From contig CALEAV010000003.1 in assembly GCA_937943575.1 (NCBI GenBank), positions 45,684-109,683 on the forward strand: a stretch of DNA of 64,000 nt, read 5' to 3'. The first letter of the stretch is position 1, and every line of letters begins with the position of its first letter. The translations under genes and the position numbers were made by a program. The DNA is from an uncultured bacterium. GTDB lineage: Bacteria > Desulfobacterota > Desulfobaccia > Desulfobaccales > 0-14-0-80-60-11. Positions 46,327-55,780 of the stretch are shown here, one piece after another. The notes under the pieces are model-generated. The model was not told the origin of the DNA. It ran no database searches and was given only the letters and a program-made list of their open reading frames with translations.

Positions 46327-48252
46327 ATGATTCTGGCGTTCATCGGACAACCCAACTGCGGCAAGAGCACCATCTTCAACTACTACAGCGGCTACAAGGC
46401 CATTGTCTCCAATTTTCCCGGCACCACGGTGAAATACACCGTCAGCCGGGTGGTGCACGCCGGCGAGGAGCTCACCTGCGTGGACCTCCCGGGCATCTAT
46501 TCGCTGACCTCCATCGACCAGGCGGAGCTGGAATCCCGCCGCTATCTCCTCACGGAGGAGGCGGATGTCATCGTCAACGTCATTGACGCCTCGCTCCTCT
46601 CCCGCAGCCTGGAGCTGACCCTGGAGCTCATGAGCCTGGAGCGGCCCATGGTGGTGGTCCTCAACATGATGGACGAAGCGGAGCGCAAGGGCATCCGCCT
46701 CAAACCCACGCTGTTGTCCCACCTCCTGGGCGTGCCGGTGGTGACCACGGTGGCCTCCCAGGGCAAGGGGCTGACGGAACTCCTCCACACCGCGGTGGAG
46801 GCCGGGCGTCTGAAGATCCGGCCCGCCGCCGTCACCTTCAGCCGGGATGTGGAAGAGGAGATTGCCGAGCTTTCCGATTCCCTGGACCCCCATCTGGCCC
46901 AGGAGCTGGGACTGCCGTGGCGCTTCTTTCTCACCAAGCTCCTGGAGGATGACCCGCACCTGCTGCAGGAGGTGAGCAGGCGCCATCCCGAGGTCATTCC
47001 TCTCGTGCGGAATCACCAGAAGATCCTGGCCGAAAGCCATGGCCGGCCGCCGGAGACGGTGATCGCCTCGGAGCGCCATGCCCTGGCGGTGAATCTCTTT
47101 GAGCAGGTGGCAAAAGTGCTTCCGGCGGCAAAGCCCAAGTGGCGGGACCGCCTGGACTGGGTGGCCACCCACCGCCTCTGGGGCTACGGGCTCCTCCTCC
47201 TGGTTTTGGGGCTGTTCTTCCAGCTGGTCTTCCGGGTGGGCCAGACGGTGGAGGAGTTTTTCCTCGCCTATCTGGAACTCTCCCAGGAATTTCTCAAAGG
47301 CGTCCTGGGGGAAGCTTCTCTGGCCTACCACCTGGCGGGGGAAGGGGTGCTGTTGGGAATCTTCGGCGGCATCGGCATTGTGGCCCCCTATCTGGTGCCT
47401 TTTCTGGTGGGGCTGGCCCTGCTGGAGGACACCGGCTACCTCCCCCGGGTGGCCTTCCTCATGGACAACCTCATGCATCGTCTGGGCCTGCATGGCAAGT
47501 CCATCATCCCCTTCATCCTGGGATATGGTTGCAGCGTGCCGGCGGTGATGGCCACCCGTATCCTGGAGAGCCCCCGGGACCGGCTGGTGGTGGCCCTGCT
47601 GGCCATGCTCATCCCCTGTTCGGCCCGCTCCGTCATCATCTTTGCCCTGGTGGCCGCCATCCTGGGGCCGTATTGGGGCCTGGCGGTCTATCTCCTCAAC
47701 CTGGTGATCATCGCCATTCTGGGGCGCCTCTCCACCTGGCTGGTCCGGGAGGTCTCCCCGGGCCTGCTCATGGAGATTCCCGAGTACCGGCTTCCCACCT
47801 GGAAGAATGTCCTGCGCAAGTCCTGGCGCAGCCTCAAGGACTTCATCGTGGTGGCCTGGCCCATCCTCATCGTGGGGAGCACCATCCTGAGCCTCCTCAA
47901 GTTTTATGGTTTTTATGACTCCGTCAACGCCATCTTTGCCCCCCTGACCGGTCTTTTGGATCTGCCTCCGGCGGTGGGCACCACCCTGATCTTCGGCATC
48001 ATGCGCAAGGAGCTCTCCCTGGTGATGCTCCATGAAGCCCTGGGCACCACCCAGCCGGAGACGGTGCTCAGCCCCACCCAACTCCTCACCTTCACCATCT
48101 TTGTGCTCTTCTATATCCCCTGTGCCGCCACCATCGCCGCCCTGGGCCGGGAGGTGGGCTGGAAGGGGGCGGCCGTGGGCGTGGTGGGCTCCCTCTCTCT
48201 GGCTCTGGGGCTGGCCCTGGCGACCCGAGGCCTGGGGTCCCTCCTCTTCTGA
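46327..48252 (+). CDS. feoB: FeoB-type ferrous iron transporter with N-terminal G domain
   Basis: MILAFIGQPNCGKSTIFNYYSG...VSNFPGTTV...VDLPGIYSL...LNMMDEA; membrane domain GYGCSVPAVMATRIL. Confidence 0.9.
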   Translation: MILAFIGQPNCGKSTIFNYYSGYKAIVSNFPGTTVKYTVSRVVHAGEELTCVDLPGIYSLTSIDQAELESRRYLLTEEADVIVNVIDASLLSRSLELTLELMSLERPMVVVLNMMDEAERKGIRLKPTLLSHLLGVPVVTTVASQGKGLTELLHTAVEAGRLKIRPAAVTFSRDVEEEIAELSDSLDPHLAQELGLPWRFFLTKLLEDDPHLLQEVSRRHPEVIPLVRNHQKILAESHGRPPETVIASERHALAVNLFEQVAKVLPAAKPKWRDRLDWVATHRLWGYGLLLLVLGLFFQLVFRVGQTVEEFFLAYLELSQEFLKGVLGEASLAYHLAGEGVLLGIFGGIGIVAPYLVPFLVGLALLEDTGYLPRVAFLMDNLMHRLGLHGKSIIPFILGYGCSVPAVMATRILESPRDRLVVALLAMLIPCSARSVIIFALVAAILGPYWGLAVYLLNLVIIAILGRLSTWLVREVSPGLLMEIPEYRLPTWKNVLRKSWRSLKDFIVVAWPILIVGSTILSLLKFYGFYDSVNAIFAPLTGLLDLPPAVGTTLIFGIMRKELSLVMLHEALGTTQPETVLSPTQLLTFTIFVLFYIPCAATIAALGREVGWKGAAVGVVGSLSLALGLALATRGLGSLLF

Positions 48253-48290
48253 GCCGGACGCCCGCCCCAGGAGAACTTGCGCCCTCCACC

Positions 48291-48376
48291 GGGGACGGTG
48301 ATTTTGTGGGACGATCGCCCCGTTTGTGTTTGCAAATCCCGGGGGGGAGGCTGACAATAGGGGGGACGGTCATTTC
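48291..48376. repeat. REP-like GGGGACGGT[C/G]ATTT direct repeat pair
   Basis: ggggacggtgattt at 48291 and ggggacggtcattt at 48362, 71 bp apart, intergenic between feoB and holin-like ORF. Confidence 0.45.
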
Positions 48377-48394
48377 CCGCCACGGAGGGTGCCC

Positions 48395-48709
48395 ATGCTC
48401 CGCTCTGCCGAAGTGCTGGCCAACCGGGTGCTGGCGGATGAACACCTCATGGCCCAACTCCAGGCCAACCCCCAGATCCTCGCCCGGGTGGCCAAGGAGG
48501 TCATTGGGGAGCTGCCGCCGATGCCGCCCGATGTGTGGATCTACCGGATGGTGGTGGCCTCCCTGGGCCTGACGGTGCTTGTGGTGGTGGTCGGCGCCAT
48601 TGTGCTTGCTGTGGGAGGGGCCAAGGAGGTGCCGGCGGTGCTCACCGCCATCGGCTCGGCGGCGGTGGGCGCCCTGGCCGGCCTGCTGGCGCCTTCGCCC
48701 CGGCAATGA
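48395..48709 (+). CDS. Small two-TM membrane protein, holin-like
   Basis: Charged N-terminus then IYRMVVASLGLTVLVVVVGAIVLAVGG and VPAVLTAIGSAAVGALAGLLAPSP. Confidence 0.5.
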   Translation: MLRSAEVLANRVLADEHLMAQLQANPQILARVAKEVIGELPPMPPDVWIYRMVVASLGLTVLVVVVGAIVLAVGGAKEVPAVLTAIGSAAVGALAGLLAPSPRQ

Positions 48710-48742
48710 TCACCGGCTCCGGCGAAAGAAAGGGGTGAGATC

Positions 48743-49474
48743 ATGGACATGAGCTTGCGCATCCTGGGAAGAGATGAGAAATACCGGGGGGTGGTCCGGG
48801 TGCAGGTGCCGGGCATCTACCCCAAGGGGAGCCCCTTGCCGGCGCACATGGCCCGGCTGGTGGAACCCGCGGCGGAGGCCCTGGCCCGGGTCTACCGGGA
48901 CATCGTGGCCGAGGGGGGCCACCTCTATATCAGCGACATGTTCCGCAGCGCCGAGATGCAGCAGAGGGCCCACGAGGACTGGAAGGCGGGCCGCAAAACC
49001 GCCTACAGCCCCCCGGCCTGCGGCAGCGTGCATGAGTCGGGCCGGGCCATCGACATCGACGCCTTCGACACCGGCATCGGCCACAGGCGGGTGCGGGAGA
49101 TCCTCAGGCGCCACGGCTGGGTGAACATCGTCGCCACCCTCACCGGGCCCGAATGCTGGCATTATGAGTTCCGGGAGGAGCGCTGGGAGCGCTACCGCAA
49201 GGAGCACGGCTACGCCGCCATGGCCCGGGCCATGAAGGAAGAGATCGGCAATGTGGCCGGCAAGGAGACCGCCGAGGGCATTGAGGCGGAGGTGAAGTGG
49301 CTGCAAGAGGCCTTAAACCGCCTCCTGGGCCTCAGTCTGACGGTGGACGGCGTCTACGGCGCCGCCACCAAAAAGGCGGTGAAGGAATTCCAAAAAAAAT
49401 ATGGCCTCCAGGTGGACGGCGTGGCCGGGCCCATCACCAAACGGAAGATCAGGGAACTCCTGGGGGAGGCCTGA
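48743..49474 (+). CDS. M15-type (D-Ala-D-Ala peptidase-like) endolysin-like protein with C-terminal peptidoglycan-binding domain, no signal peptide
   Basis: YISDMFRSAEMQ...GSVHESGRAIDIDAFD...ECWHYEF (M15 Zn ligands); EVKWLQEALNRLLGLSLTVDGVYGAATKKAVKEFQKKYGLQVDGVAGPITKRKI (PG_binding_1). Confidence 0.8.
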   Translation: MDMSLRILGRDEKYRGVVRVQVPGIYPKGSPLPAHMARLVEPAAEALARVYRDIVAEGGHLYISDMFRSAEMQQRAHEDWKAGRKTAYSPPACGSVHESGRAIDIDAFDTGIGHRRVREILRRHGWVNIVATLTGPECWHYEFREERWERYRKEHGYAAMARAMKEEIGNVAGKETAEGIEAEVKWLQEALNRLLGLSLTVDGVYGAATKKAVKEFQKKYGLQVDGVAGPITKRKIRELLGEA

Positions 49475-49637
49475 GGCTTGGCGGATTGTGAGACGCGTGC
49501 CACTAATTTTGGGAAAAGGGGACCAGGGATTGCGGGCCCCTGCCTCTCTTCCCCATCCACATCCCCAAGCCATTAATTTTTTTTTATGCAATCAAGGCGA
49601 TCGGGGCTCTCCCCCGAAAATCATTTTCGCAGCGATC

Positions 49638-50990
49638 TCATTTTAAGAGAGAGGCCACCAGCGCGGCTTGGCGGCCGGCAGCGCCCTGATGGGCCAAAAG
49701 CGAGCGGCGGGCCCGCTCCCCGGCCTCCCGGGTGGCCCCCGGGTCAGCCAAGCGGGCCCGGGCGGCGGCGGCGAGGGCCTCGGCGTTCCGGACGATGGTC
49801 AGGGCCCCGGCGGCCGTGAGCATCTCCTCGGCCCAGCGGAAATTGGCGAGATGGGGGCCGCTTATGGGGGCCAGCCCCCAGACCGCCGCCTCCAGCAGGT
49901 TCTGGCCGCCGTGGGGGATGAGGGAGCCGCCCACAAAGGCCGCAGTGGCCACGGAATAGAGGTCAAAGAGATCACCGATGGTGTCCACCAGGATCACCGG
50001 CTCCCCCTGAAGACCCTCTCCGGCCTTGAGGCGGCTGAGGCGGACGCTGGCCCAGCCCCGGGCGCCGGCCAGGGCTTCCACCGCCGCCGCCCGCTCCGGA
50101 TGGCGGGGCGCCAGGATCAGGCGCAGGGCAGGGTAGGGGGCCCGCAGGCGACCATACGCCTCCAGCACCACCTCCTCCTCGCCGGCGTGGGTGGAGGCGG
50201 CTAGAAAGATTGGCGCCCCTCTCCCCTTCAGGGCCGCCAGCCAGGCCGGCCGTTGGCCGTCAGCCGATGTCGCCGCCGTCCGGGACGGAGAGGGGAGGGG
50301 GGAGGGTCCCTGCCGTTCCTGCCAGGCCCTCAGCAGCCGGTCCACCTTCAGGTTGCCGGTGAGGTGGAGCCTCTCCCGGGGCGCCCCCAGCCGGCTGAGC
50401 CGCGCTGCATCCTCAGGCGAGCCGGCGGCCAGGACGTCAAACAGGGAGAGGAAGGCGGCGGCCACTGAGGGCACCTGGAGGTAGCGCCGGAAGCTGCGCT
50501 CCGACAGGCGGGCGTTCAGCAGGGCCAGCTTCACCCCCCGCTCCCGGGCCAGCAGGAGGAAACCGGGCCACAGCTCCGACTCCAGGGCCAGGAAGGCCTG
50601 GGGCCTCAGGATCCCAAGGGCCCGGACCACCGCCCAGGGCACGTCCAGGGGGAAATAGCAGACGAGGGCCCCCAGCGGGCCGAACAGGCGCCGGGCCACC
50701 TCCTGGCCGGTGGCCGTGCCGGTGGAGATGGTGAAGGAGGCCCGGGGCAGCAGGCGTTTCAGTTCCGCCACCAAGGGCGGGGCGCTGGCGATCTCCCCCA
50801 CCGACACCCCGTGCAGCCACAACCGGGGGCGTCCCGGAGGCGGCGGGGGCGGCGGGGTGAGCCCGAGGCGGGGGAAAAAGCTCTCCTTCGCCCCCCGCCG
50901 GCGGAGATGGTGGTAATACAGGGGCCAGCCCAGCAGGCCGAGGAGGCCGGTGACGGCGAAATAGCCCCCGAGAAGGAGTCGGCGTGCCAC
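49638..50990 (-). CDS. waaA: 3-deoxy-D-manno-octulosonic acid (Kdo) transferase
   Basis: LWLHGVSVGEIASAPPLV...TISTGTATGQEVARR...YFPLDVPWAVVRAL...LESELWPGFLL...FVGGSLIPHGGQNLLEAA. Confidence 0.93.
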   Translation of the reverse strand: MARRLLLGGYFAVTGLLGLLGWPLYYHHLRRRGAKESFFPRLGLTPPPPPPPGRPRLWLHGVSVGEIASAPPLVAELKRLLPRASFTISTGTATGQEVARRLFGPLGALVCYFPLDVPWAVVRALGILRPQAFLALESELWPGFLLLARERGVKLALLNARLSERSFRRYLQVPSVAAAFLSLFDVLAAGSPEDAARLSRLGAPRERLHLTGNLKVDRLLRAWQERQGPSPLPSPSRTAATSADGQRPAWLAALKGRGAPIFLAASTHAGEEEVVLEAYGRLRAPYPALRLILAPRHPERAAAVEALAGARGWASVRLSRLKAGEGLQGEPVILVDTIGDLFDLYSVATAAFVGGSLIPHGGQNLLEAAVWGLAPISGPHLANFRWAEEMLTAAGALTIVRNAEALAAAARARLADPGATREAGERARRSLLAHQGAAGRQAALVASLLK

Positions 50991-51420
50991 TTTCTTGTAT
51001 TATAAGAATTTTATTATTTTATAAGAATACTCCGGGCGGGCTGGCAGCTCTTTGACGCCTGCACCCCCGCCAGGCCCGGAGGTCATCAGCGGATTCCGGA
51101 GGAGGCCCCTTCATGCGCCCACCCCACCGGCTCCATCGCCTGAGGGCCCCGGCACAAGGACCACCCTGAGGGATTGGCGTGAAACAATCCCCCGGGGTGG
51201 GGCCTGCCCCGGGGACGCCGGCCCGTCCGGGGAGGGCTTACGGAATCTGCCTCTCTTCCACTTCGGCGCCAAAGCCAGCTCGCCTGGAAGCCCCCCAAGT
51301 GGCGCAGGTGGGGAGGTTGTTGCCCTCCCCGACCCCAGCAAAATCGCTGAGGGCCACGGGGAAACCGAAATTCCCCGGCTTGGGCGTACTGCGCCTCAGA
51401 GTTATATAAACTATGGTTCA

Positions 51421-51885
51421 TTATTGAGGAATGCGGGCCAGCCACTGGGGCCGTTGTTGCCGGTAATCCGCCAGGATCCGGGCGTGGTCGAAGGCCAGGG
51501 GTTGCGGCAGCTCCTCCAGGGGGAAGACCCCCACCTCCGCGGCATCATCCGCAGCCCGGGGGACGCCTGTGGCGGTGGCCACCAAGACCACGGTGATGGT
51601 GTGCTGCCGGGGGTCCCGGTCCGGGGCGGAATAGGCGTGGAACTGCCCCAGCAGGGTGACCTCAAGCCCGGTCTCCTCCTGAGCCTCCCGCCGGGCCGCC
51701 TCCTCCAGGGTCTCGCCGTATTCCACAAAACCCCCGGGAAGCGCCCAGCCAAGGGGCGGCTTGGCCCGGCGGATGAGCACCACCCCCCGTTCCGGCACTT
51801 CGATGATGATATCCACCGTGGGGACCGGATTGCGGTGCCGCCTGGTCACATAACCGCAGCGGGGGCAGGTTTCCTCCACCAGCAT
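51421..51885 (-). CDS. NUDIX hydrolase
   Basis: N-terminal zinc ribbon [16 protein letters not shown] box [26 protein letters not shown]. Confidence 0.9.
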   Translation of the reverse strand: MLVEETCPRCGYVTRRHRNPVPTVDIIIEVPERGVVLIRRAKPPLGWALPGGFVEYGETLEEAARREAQEETGLEVTLLGQFHAYSAPDRDPRQHTITVVLVATATGVPRAADDAAEVGVFPLEELPQPLAFDHARILADYRQQRPQWLARIPQ

Positions 51886-51915
51886 ATTAGTTTACATAAT
51901 ATATATTATCAGACA

Positions 51916-52491
51916 TTATTCGAATTCCTGTTTCAAAAACCGCTTGAGATCCTCATAGCGCAGCGCCGCAATCCGCCACACCCCGTCTGTGGGATCCCGC
52001 ACCATCTCGAAGCGGAACCGCTCCCCGCTTTTGGGGTCGGCAAAGATCACTGTGGCCCGCTCCCCCCGCTGCTCGATGCGGGCGGTGCTCACCGCCGCGG
52101 CCAGCCCCAGGATCTGGGCGGTGCTCAGGTTCTGCAGATATTTCTCCACCCCGCTCTTGAGGATGGGGGTGAGCGCCTCCACCGCCTTGGCCGGGATGGC
52201 CCGGGCCAGCTTTTCCAGCACCCGCCGGCCGAAGCGCTCCACTGCGTCCGGCTCCGGGGAGCCCGGCAGCACCTGGGCCAGGTCCTCCGCCGCCTCCCGG
52301 CTCAAGTGCGTGGCAATGGAGGGGAGATCAAGGTAGAATAACAATCTGTCCAGGTTCCGGGTCTTCAGGGCCACCACCATCTGCTGCAAGGCATAGCGGG
52401 GGGAGTTGAGCCAGCGCCAGTAGGCATAGCCCGCCGCCACCGCCGCCACCAGCACCATCAGGGCCGCCAGTTTCACCGCCGTGCTGCGCAT
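51916..52491 (-). CDS. Membrane-anchored DUF2939-like protein
   Basis: N-terminal TM then SPRYALQQMVVALKTRNLDRLLFYLDLPSIATHLS... Confidence 0.6.
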   Translation of the reverse strand: MRSTAVKLAALMVLVAAVAAGYAYWRWLNSPRYALQQMVVALKTRNLDRLLFYLDLPSIATHLSREAAEDLAQVLPGSPEPDAVERFGRRVLEKLARAIPAKAVEALTPILKSGVEKYLQNLSTAQILGLAAAVSTARIEQRGERATVIFADPKSGERFRFEMVRDPTDGVWRIAALRYEDLKRFLKQEFE

Positions 52492-52741
52492 GTCAGCCTC
52501 CAGGCCCGCCGGGGGCCGGGTGTTGAAATGGTCCGGTTAATTGACTATGAATGAAAGAGCTGTGGCCGCGGGCTGATAAAGGGCCATGCGTCCCACCCCC
52601 CTGCCGGAGCCCGGGAGCGCCGAAGGTCCCGGCCCTCTTCCCGGCCGGGCCCTCGACACGTGGGAGGGAGGCAGGGGTTCGGCCGCACTGCCTGGCCTGT
52701 GCCCTTCATTATACGTCAACTTAAGATTTCGGCACCTCATT

Positions 52742-53134
52742 ATGGCTGCGGAAAAAATCGTCTCCCGTCACCCCTTGGACAACGGCCTGACCCTGGAGTT
52801 CTGGGACCTGTCCCGGCATACCGCCGGCGACCGCTGGCAGGTGACCCTGGAGGCCCGCATCGCCGTGCCGGTGCGGCCGGACTACCTGCCGCCGGAACTG
52901 CAGGAGAAATGGCAGGAAGTGGCCGAGGCGTTGGGGCCGGAGGTCTGTTTCACCCATCAGGAGACCAGAAACTTCGTGGACGAGCGCCAGATGCCGGAGC
53001 TCCTCAAGGAAATGGAGGCCCGTCTCCTCCAGGGAATGCAGCGCTACGCCAGCCACCCCCAGTTCGGGCCCCGCTTTCTCCGGCGGCGCTATCAGGAGCA
53101 CCTGGAGCGCTCCCGTTGGTGGCGGGAGGAGTGA
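52742..53134 (+). CDS. Hypothetical protein
   Basis: MAAEKIVSRHPLDNGLTLEFWDLSRHTAGDRWQVTLEARIAVPV...; coherent non-repetitive ORF with ordinary composition. Confidence 0.6.
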   Translation: MAAEKIVSRHPLDNGLTLEFWDLSRHTAGDRWQVTLEARIAVPVRPDYLPPELQEKWQEVAEALGPEVCFTHQETRNFVDERQMPELLKEMEARLLQGMQRYASHPQFGPRFLRRRYQEHLERSRWWREE

Positions 53135-53438
53135 AAGCCGGGCGGGCACCTATGGGGGCTCGGCGTGCGGGGCCAGGGGGCCGGGAGGGCCGTCCCCTGC
53201 CCTTCCATCCCCCCACTTAAAGGGATTTGCCGCCACTGTCCCGGTTTCCCGGAGATGCCGGCCCGGGGGATTACGGGGGCTCGGCGCCGGGACTGCCGTG
53301 GGGCCAGAGGGGGGAGGGGAGGCCGGCCTGCCGCCCCCTGAAGCAGTCGGCGGCGAGGGCCAGGGGGCGGGGCTGGCAAACCCGGCCGCCCAGGGCCGGG
53401 CCGGTGCCCGCCAAACCGCACGTCAAGGAAGGGGAGAC

Positions 53439-54635
53439 ATGTCACCGACAGACGGCCGGCCCTGGCAGGAGCTGCCCCAGGTGCGGCTCACCGGCAAGGG
53501 CCGGCGCTGGCGCAAAACCGGCCACCCCTGGGTCTACCGGGATGATCTGGCCGGCCCGGTGGGCGTTCCCCCCGGGGAGCTGGTGGCGGTCCTGGGCCCC
53601 ACCGGGGATTTCCTGGGTCAGGCCTTCTACAGCGCCGCCTCCCGCATCGCCCTGCGCTTCGTCACCCGCGGCGAGGAGGTGGTGGACCGGGAATTCTGGG
53701 CCGCCCGCCTGGAGGAGGCCCTGGCCTACCGGGAGCGGGTGGCCCCCGGGGCGGAGGCCCGCCGCCTGATCTATGGCGAGGCCGACGGCTTTCCCGGGCT
53801 GGTGGTGGATGCTTACGGCCCCCACCTGGTGGTCCAATCTCTCCATCCCGGGCCCGAGCGCCTGCTGCCCCTCTTTTTGGAGCTTGTCACCTCCCGGCTG
53901 GCTCCGGCCTCCATCACCCTGCGGCACGACGCGGAGGTCCGCCAGCTGGAGGGCCTGCCCCAGGAGGTCAGAACCGTCCAGGGGGAGCTCCCTGAGCGCC
54001 TGGAAATCCGGGAAGGCGGTCTCACCTTTCTGGTGGACGTGCGCCGGGGCCAGAAGACCGGCCTGTTCCTGGACCAGCGGGAGAACCGCCTGGCCGCCCG
54101 CAGCTACGGCCGCGGGGAGGTGCTGGACGCCTTCGCCTACCAGGGGGGCTTTGGTCTGCATCTGGCCGCCGCCGCCACCCGGGTGACGCTGGTGGACAGC
54201 TCCGCCGCCGCCCTGGAGGTGGCCCGGGAGAATGCCCTGATTAACGGCTTGGAGAATATTATTGCAATACGAGAAAATGTTTTTCATTTTTTGAGAAAAG
54301 CGGTCAAGGAGGGGCGGCGCTACGACACCATCATCCTGGACCCGCCGGCCTTCGCCAAGAGCCGCCAGGACCGCCCCGGCGCGCTCAAGGGCTATCTGGA
54401 GATCAACCGCCAGGCCCTGGAGCTGCTCTCCCCCGGGGGGTGCCTCATCACCTGTTCCTGTTCTTATAATTTGAGAGAGGAGGAATTTCTGGACCTCCTG
54501 CGCCAGGCGGCCCAGACCGCCGGCCGGGAGCTCAGAATGGTGGAGCGTCGGGGCGCGGCCCGGGACCATCCCGCCCTCCTCTCCCTCCCCGAAAGTTTGT
54601 ACTTGAAGTGCTTCATCCTGCAGGCCCCGCCCTGA
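53439..54635 (+). CDS. rlmI: Class I SAM-dependent rRNA (23S m5C) methyltransferase, RlmI-like
   Basis: PUA-like N-term; YGEADGFPGLVVDAYG...GQKTGLFLDQRENR...VLDAFAYQGGFGLHLA...DTIILDPPAFAKS...SCSYNL. Confidence 0.88.
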   Translation: MSPTDGRPWQELPQVRLTGKGRRWRKTGHPWVYRDDLAGPVGVPPGELVAVLGPTGDFLGQAFYSAASRIALRFVTRGEEVVDREFWAARLEEALAYRERVAPGAEARRLIYGEADGFPGLVVDAYGPHLVVQSLHPGPERLLPLFLELVTSRLAPASITLRHDAEVRQLEGLPQEVRTVQGELPERLEIREGGLTFLVDVRRGQKTGLFLDQRENRLAARSYGRGEVLDAFAYQGGFGLHLAAAATRVTLVDSSAAALEVARENALINGLENIIAIRENVFHFLRKAVKEGRRYDTIILDPPAFAKSRQDRPGALKGYLEINRQALELLSPGGCLITCSCSYNLREEEFLDLLRQAAQTAGRELRMVERRGAARDHPALLSLPESLYLKCFILQAPP

Positions 54636-54957
54636 GACCCGAAGGGGCCGGCCCGGAGGCCGCCCCGGGACCCCAGCCCGGCAGAGTGGTGAAGGCCGCC
54701 AGTCTTCCCCGGTGAGGGGCGGCTTCCCTGCCCTGCCGGCCACGGGAGGGGGAAACCGAGAAGGGCTTCCGGGTGGGAAACCCTGCCGGGAAGGGGGAGA
54801 AACCCAGGGGGAGTGCGACTGAGCCATGGATCCTGCCATGATGGGGGGGCGGAGAGCCCACCCGCTCTTCCCCCCTGTGGGGCCCTTCCTGACCGGGTGG
54901 GTGGAGCTGCAGGAGAGGCCCCGGCCCTGCCCTCTTTCCCCTCCGCCGCAGAAATCC

Positions 54958-54985
54958 TTGACAGAAAGGAGGGTTGGTTTACAAT
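54958..54985 (+). promoter_or_regulatory. Sigma70-like promoter for yceD-rpmF
   Basis: TTGACA (54958), 16 nt spacer, TACAAT (54980). Confidence 0.6.
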
Positions 54986-55018
54986 GAATTGTTTTAATTG
55001 CCGGGTGAGCGCGGAGCG

Positions 55019-55546
55019 ATGAAGACATCCCCCTGGCTGGTGACCATCAGCCGCATTCCGCCGGAGGGGCGGGAGCTGGCCCTGACCCTGGATGAGGAGT
55101 GGTTCGCCCGCTGGCTGGCCCAGGACCCGGGTCTCCAGCTCGCCGGGCCCGCCCGGGCCGATGCCCGGGTCAGCCTGAGCCGGCATGGGCGGGACGTGCT
55201 CCTGCGGGGGCGGGTGAGCGGCACCCTGACCCTGGCCTGCAGCCGCTGTCTCACCCCCTTTGAGACGCCGCTTGCTGCCACCTTCGAGCTCCTCCTCACC
55301 CCGGGGCCGGAGCCGGTGCGGGGCGGCGAAGAGCCTCTCACCCAGGAGGAACTGGACCTGGACTTTTTCACCGGCGACACCCTGGATCTGGAGCCTTACC
55401 TCAAGGAGCAGGTGGTGCTCATGCTGCCGGTGAAGCCTTTATGTGCAGATTCCTGCCGGGGCTTGTGCCCGCGGTGCGGCGCCGACCTCAATCTCGGGCC
55501 CTGCGCCTGCCCAGGCGGCCCCTCCAGCCGCCCCGGCACTTCGTGA
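55019..55546 (+). CDS. DUF177/YceD-family protein
   Basis: LTLACSRCLTPFETPL...LDLEPYLKEQVVLMLPVKPLCADSCRGLCPRCGADLN; immediately upstream of rpmF. Confidence 0.85.
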   Translation: MKTSPWLVTISRIPPEGRELALTLDEEWFARWLAQDPGLQLAGPARADARVSLSRHGRDVLLRGRVSGTLTLACSRCLTPFETPLAATFELLLTPGPEPVRGGEEPLTQEELDLDFFTGDTLDLEPYLKEQVVLMLPVKPLCADSCRGLCPRCGADLNLGPCACPGGPSSRPGTS

Positions 55547-55575
55547 TATTCTCGGGTTGACAAAGGAGAGCAGCC

Positions 55576-55758
55576 ATGGCACTCCCCAAACGGAGGCATT
55601 CGCCCACCCGCCGCAACAAGCGGCGCAGCCACTACCGCCTGACCCTGCCCCACCTGTCGGTGTGCCCCAAGTGCAATGAACCCCGGCTGCCGCACCGGGC
55701 CTGCCCGGCCTGCGGCTTCTACAAGGGCCGCCTGGTGGTGCCCGCCGCCGCGGAATAA
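55576..55758 (+). CDS. rpmF: 50S ribosomal protein L32
   Basis: MALPKRRHSPTRRNKRRSHYRLTLPHLSVCPKCNEPRLPHRACPACGFYKGRLVV. Confidence 0.96.
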   Translation: MALPKRRHSPTRRNKRRSHYRLTLPHLSVCPKCNEPRLPHRACPACGFYKGRLVVPAAAE

Positions 55759-55780
55759 CTTCCCCCGATAAAGGTGCCCC

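Noticed and set aside
46279-48357. 692 aa minus-strand ORF
   Set aside because: Antisense to feoB; H/Q/G-rich shadow ORF.
48253-49474. Prophage
   Set aside because: Only a holin-like and endolysin-like pair is present; no structural, packaging or integration genes nearby.
51086-51445. 119 aa minus-strand ORF in the gap upstream of waaA
   Set aside because: Low-complexity translation, no ribosome-binding support or domain features.
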